NCBI GenBank assembly: GCA_944989445.1
Contig: CALYLW010000121.1
Span: 1,518,105-1,582,104 of the forward strand
Length of the DNA stretch: 64,000 bases
Direction of reading: 5' to 3'
Source of the DNA: Ampullaceana balthica
Lineage: Eukaryota > Mollusca > Gastropoda > Lymnaeidae
Position 1 is the first letter of the stretch. Each line of letters opens with the position of its first letter. This document shows, piece by piece, positions 57,260 to 64,000 of this stretch. The notes under the pieces are model-generated. The model was not told the origin of the DNA. It saw nothing but the letters and a program-made list of their open reading frames with translations, and ran no database searches. The position numbers and the translations under genes are program-made.

Positions 57260-57734
57260 ATATATATATATATATTATATAGTGTCATAAATAAGGAACA
57301 TTTTTAAGGTATACATTTTTAATTTTTTTCATACATAAAATAAGCTATCCTATGCCATCATATAACTTGGATAGTTTATAGCTGTACTGTCCAAATCAAC
57401 CCATTCAGGACTTTCAATGAAACAGCAACATTTCTAGAGGTCCTTCTATTTCCTTTCTTTCTGTAGCTTTTTAAAATCCAAAACTTTGAAATATTTTTTG
57501 CCATAAAATTTCAGCATGTCTACAAAACGACCTCCACCTTCATTCATCCAAATATAATTGTGCTCCCAGTTATTGTTGTAATGGAATTCTTCTCAGTGAG
57601 CTGATTTTTTAATGTATATAGTTTGTATGTTCCTCCATATTCACAGACTCTAAATCAAATTCAGTTGTATTAATTTGAATGAGGTAATTCATCTCTTATG
57701 CTGCTTTTTTTAAAGTCCCTTATATTAACTTCAC

Positions 57735-58140
57735 CGGCGTCTCTCTCTCTCTCTCTTTTGTCTGTCTGTCTTGGGCGGGCGGAAAATTAGAAGTAAAAAA
57801 TGACACACTTCCCGTGATCCGATCGAGCTGAAATTTGGCACACGGACCCGTCTGACCTAACAATGCATCGTATCAAAATTTCAGATAGATCGAACGTACC
57901 GTAATTAAATTAATGCATGTTTAGTTTATCTATATAAACTATATGTAGAGGTCGCTATCGTTTACACATTTTACGGGTCACTTCACTTCAGGCCAGCCAC
58001 CGGTGTGAACACGTCTCGTGCTTAAACCAGGTAAACAGGCGTGCTTTTGTTTACATTTGGCGTGTCACGGTGAGCTCGGCCCAGCGATCGATGACAAGAC
58101 CTTTCCCCTCTCCCACCCCCCCCTTTTTTGGGTTAAAAGC
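57735..58140. repeat. (CT)n tract and GC-richer repeat-like block
   Basis: CT/TGTC microsatellite followed by GAAATTTGGCACACGGAC and GTATCAAAATTTCAGATAGA, a type of sequence often seen in dispersed animal repeats. Class not determined. Confidence 0.4.
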
Positions 58141-58785
58141 AAAGGGGATTAAAGACAGATTCAGTCTGTAGATATTTGTAAATACTTTAAGTTCTGTCTC
58201 ATATATAAGGGATTTATAGTTAAAAACTTTATTTTTACGGGTTTGTTTTATTTTTAAAGTTACTAGGTCCTGCTGCTTTAAGAAAAAAATAACACTAAGA
58301 GCTCATCTTCCGATAGCCTAACTTGTTTTCCCTTAAGTAAGAATGTAAACTGTAGACTAAAATAGAGCACACTATTTTAATTTTTGACTATGCATTTGTA
58401 ATTTAACAAAACAATGAGATGTGTTCATATTCCTAGTGTTAAGACTGGATAGAAATAGTCTCAGCAGTAAAATAAACAACTGATTACTTTTATTTTGTAG
58501 GGTTGATTGTACATGCTCTAGTAGTAGCAGCATAGAAAGTGCACTGTATATTTTTCAATTTTCCATGTTCTGACAAAGTTATTCTGGTCTAGTTTCTCAC
58601 TTTAGGAAAGATTTAAATTAATATCAACCAATGAAACGTACATGGTTGGAAGGTTGGTATTAAAATTTCATTTTTAAATTAATCATGTTGGACAAAACTT
58701 GAAGTTTGTTTTTGTATTGTTTGATACAGGGGAATGGTGGATTTCCAAAATAAAGAGGTGATTGAAAGAAACACTGGATATTAGG
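58141..58785. other. No gene recognised
   Basis: AT-rich; nothing supported. Confidence 0.4.
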
Positions 58786-59002
58786 GGTGTACCGGATTTT
58801 GGCTCTAGCAAATCCGGAATCCGATCATTTCTACAAATCCGGCTTCGGCTCCGGCAGAATTTCACTTCATAAATCCGGCTGGCTGGTAGAGCCATAAAAT
58901 ATATATATATATAAATAATGGCTCCGGGAAATCTGGAATCAGGCCATTTTTACAAATCCAGCTCCGGCCGGATCTGAATTCATAAATCCGGCACATCCCT
59001 AC
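58786..59002. mobile_element. Small CCGGATT-ended MITE
   Basis: TAGGGGTGTACCGGATTTTG at the left and AATCCGGCACATCCCTA at the right form imperfect inverted ends, with many AATCCGG words. Related in style to the element at 24344-25707. Confidence 0.65.
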
Positions 59003-61612
<2,610 letters not shown>

Positions 61613-64000
61613 TATATATATATATATCATTCCTCATGTCTTATTTCTAACACTTTGCTCCTCCTTACTTTCCCCTTCCAAGGTCACACTATTCAGTAGT
61701 TATTTTACTTGTGTTTATCATTATCTATTGTTTTACATAATTTTTATTTTCATTTCCATCATCATGGTCCTTGTAATAAAACCTTTTAGACATTAAAAAT
61801 AGTTTTCAGATATTAACTTTAAGGCATGTTCAGTTTAAAAAAGTTACTTTCATTAAACCCAAAATTGAAATTTAAAAAGTAATATACATGTACTGTAGTA
61901 TACAATTTTTAAATTTTTTTTTACATATTGATATGAAGGTGATAAACGTAAAAATGAGCAAAGTTATTTAAAAATCTTTTCATAACATTTTAAAAGAAAA
62001 AAAATTGAAAGAATCAGAGGCTTAAATTAAATAGTTATTTAGTTGTCATTTTAAAAGAATGTTTTAATTTGGTCAAATGTGAAATGTTCATATCAATCCT
62101 GAGATTTTATTTTGGATGAATTTTTTTTTACTTCGTCTGTTCTCAGTTGATAGAGCTTTATAAGATTTTATTCTGGTCTCATTGTGTAATTACTTCACTA
62201 TTTTATTTAATTACTTATACTTCTTTGAGCTCATTTACTCTAATTTTTACAAATTGATTTTGATATTATGTGCTGTGATTTATTTATGTAAATCTTCAAC
62301 AGCCAGGGTCACTTCATGTCGCAGAAGCTTTTGGTCTTCATGATTGTTTAGGTTTTATGCTCTTTCAATATAATTAATTGTCTGATATTTCCTCGCTGTG
62401 TGCAATGTTATCTTTAATTATTGCACTCGCTTGTACTTGTAACAATTTATAAAAGTTAGATTTTAAAAAAGTTATGTAAGTTTGAAAATATTCAGATTCA
62501 GTGTCCCCCAACATAGCCTTCAATTTTTGGACCCAGCAGTGTTGAATTGTCAAATTATTCCAAGCCGCTTAAAAGCCACAAGGCTTAGTACAACCAAGGA
62601 GTGAGGAGTCCGATACATACCATTTTGGCATTGTGCTGAAATTGAAAAAATATTCGCCTTAATAAGCACTTATAAGAATCCAAATTAGGACTAAGACTGA
62701 ACTACATTCACAGCTATGATTGGGGGTATTTTTTTTTACGCAGCAATTTTATATACATGACATTTAGTGAAGGCTGGTCATAATTTTCTACTATATTGAG
62801 TGAAGTCTAATATCTACATGACATTTTGTGAGGTCTGGAATTAATGTTCTATTATCTTCATGACATTTAGTGAAGTTTTGTAGTAATATTTTTAAAGATA
62901 GTTTATTTTTGTTTTAAATCAGTGATTTTCTTATTCTCTCTGTATTGAATTTGTGTTGAATACAAGCAGTATTAATTTAAAATTGTTGTTTGATTTTCAC
63001 ACTCATATTTATATTAAGACCTTATTCACTTAATTTGCTATAGTTTACATTGTTAACCATCTTGCCATCTAATTTTTTTGTTTCGTCATTAGGATGTAAC
63101 AGATAGCATTTTTTAAGGATTTTGTTTTTCTTTATGTAAATTAAATTTATCCAAGTTTTTTATACATTATAACTAAGCACTCTGGGGAAAAAAGTGTTTT
63201 AATTTTAAACAAACATTTTACATCTTAAACATAATATTTAAACCAATTTTTTAAAATACTCACTCAACTTAATTTGTTGTATTATCATTTGCAATCCCTG
63301 ACAGCAAGGTTCATAAGTCAACTCTTAAAGGTGTCAATTTTTTAAATATTAAAAACTGCTTTGAAAACAAATTTGTTGAGATGCAATATTTAGTCTCTTT
63401 TGTTTTAGCCAGCAGTAATACTTGGCCGCACAGTGTTGGAGATGAATCTTTTTTGTTGGAATGATAAATTTTGCTATTGAAAGAAAAATTAATGTTTAAA
63501 AACCTTCGCTATTAAAATGTATTTAAAAATCATTATGAGACAGGAAGAGATACCCAGAAATACTATTGACTATATTAATTGACAAAGTTTGTAGCTTGTT
63601 CTATATTTGTTAAATTTGAGAGCAAGAAAGGGTTTGGATCTGATTTTTAAAAAAATGATTTTAGTTACAAAAAAATTATGATATTTATAATTGAATGTTA
63701 TATTTACATTTTAAAAAAAAATGACCCTCTCTTCCCTGCCTACCACCTCACCCCCTATTGTTACAAAACACATTCTCTAATTTATTGTATAATTGCTGAC
63801 AATATATCACAATTTTTTTCTCTAAAGGAACGCAGAATAAAGTTTTATCTTTTAAAATCTATCACATGAGTTATAATGTATTATTTTCTAAGTCGAATTC
63901 GTGAAAAAAATCAGTTTACGTTATGGCCCATGTATCAGTCTATCATTGTAAAAAATATGAAAGCTGTATGGTGAGACAATTTTGTAGGAAGTACAGAATA
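61613..64000. other. No gene recognised
   Basis: AT-rich to the window end. Short repeated TCTACATGACATTTAGTGAAG-like words at 62755-62880 suggest a small degenerate tandem. No coding content recognised. Confidence 0.45.

Overview
This is eukaryotic, animal, AT-rich intron-containing DNA. The retroelement types, the nested small DNA transposons and the gene families suggest a mollusc, most likely a gastropod; that is an inference from style of sequence, not a proof. No bacterial-style operons, CRISPR arrays or intact RNA genes were seen. Two protein-coding genes can be reconstructed exon by exon; nearly everything else that can be recognised is transposon-derived.

Gene 1 (minus strand, about 29.5 kb down to 5.7 kb) is a serpin. 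Four constant exons (28381-28729, 27617-27778, 27044-27258, 23666-23764) encode 275 codons ending in phase 0. Downstream lie five complete alternative 3'-terminal exons (19197-19520, 17055-17378, 15749-16069, 8522-8845, 5676-6002). Each has its own splice acceptor in phase 0, about 107 codons that finish the serpin fold, its own reactive-centre loop (RCL) and its own stop codon. At least two further decayed copies of the cassette are visible (17947-18135 and about 10360-10480). One locus could therefore make five protease inhibitors of 381-383 aa with one body and different bait loops (predicted P1-P1' of Cys-Ser, Arg-Cys, Tyr-Cys, Lys-Arg and Cys-Cys). This is the most interesting system in the window.

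Gene 2 (plus strand, 50923-55706) is a four-exon, 12-helix major facilitator superfamily transporter of the monocarboxylate transporter (SLC16) type, 552 aa, with both SLC16 signature motifs. Intron 2 carries a recent 296-bp tandem duplication and a fossil antisense LINE end.

The space between and within the genes is a dense mosaic of mobile elements: a jockey-like LINE in two opposite copies (35.9-38.0 kb and 40.2-41.5 kb), two other LINE fossils inside serpin introns (7.4-8.3 kb and 9.2-10.1 kb, the first carrying a 7 x 48 bp in-frame minisatellite), three tRNA-derived SINE copies whose 3' tail matches the 3' end of the jockey-like LINE, hAT transposase fossils (1.0, 12.5, 38.1, 42.5-43.3, 44.4 and 56.8 kb), pogo-like elements with TA target duplications, a seven-member MITE family with ends like GGGCCGTCCATAAATGACGT, a large inverted repeat split by a SINE (48.65-49.83 kb), and long (TA)n tracts. 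Several insertions are nested with readable target-site duplications, so a relative history can be inferred.
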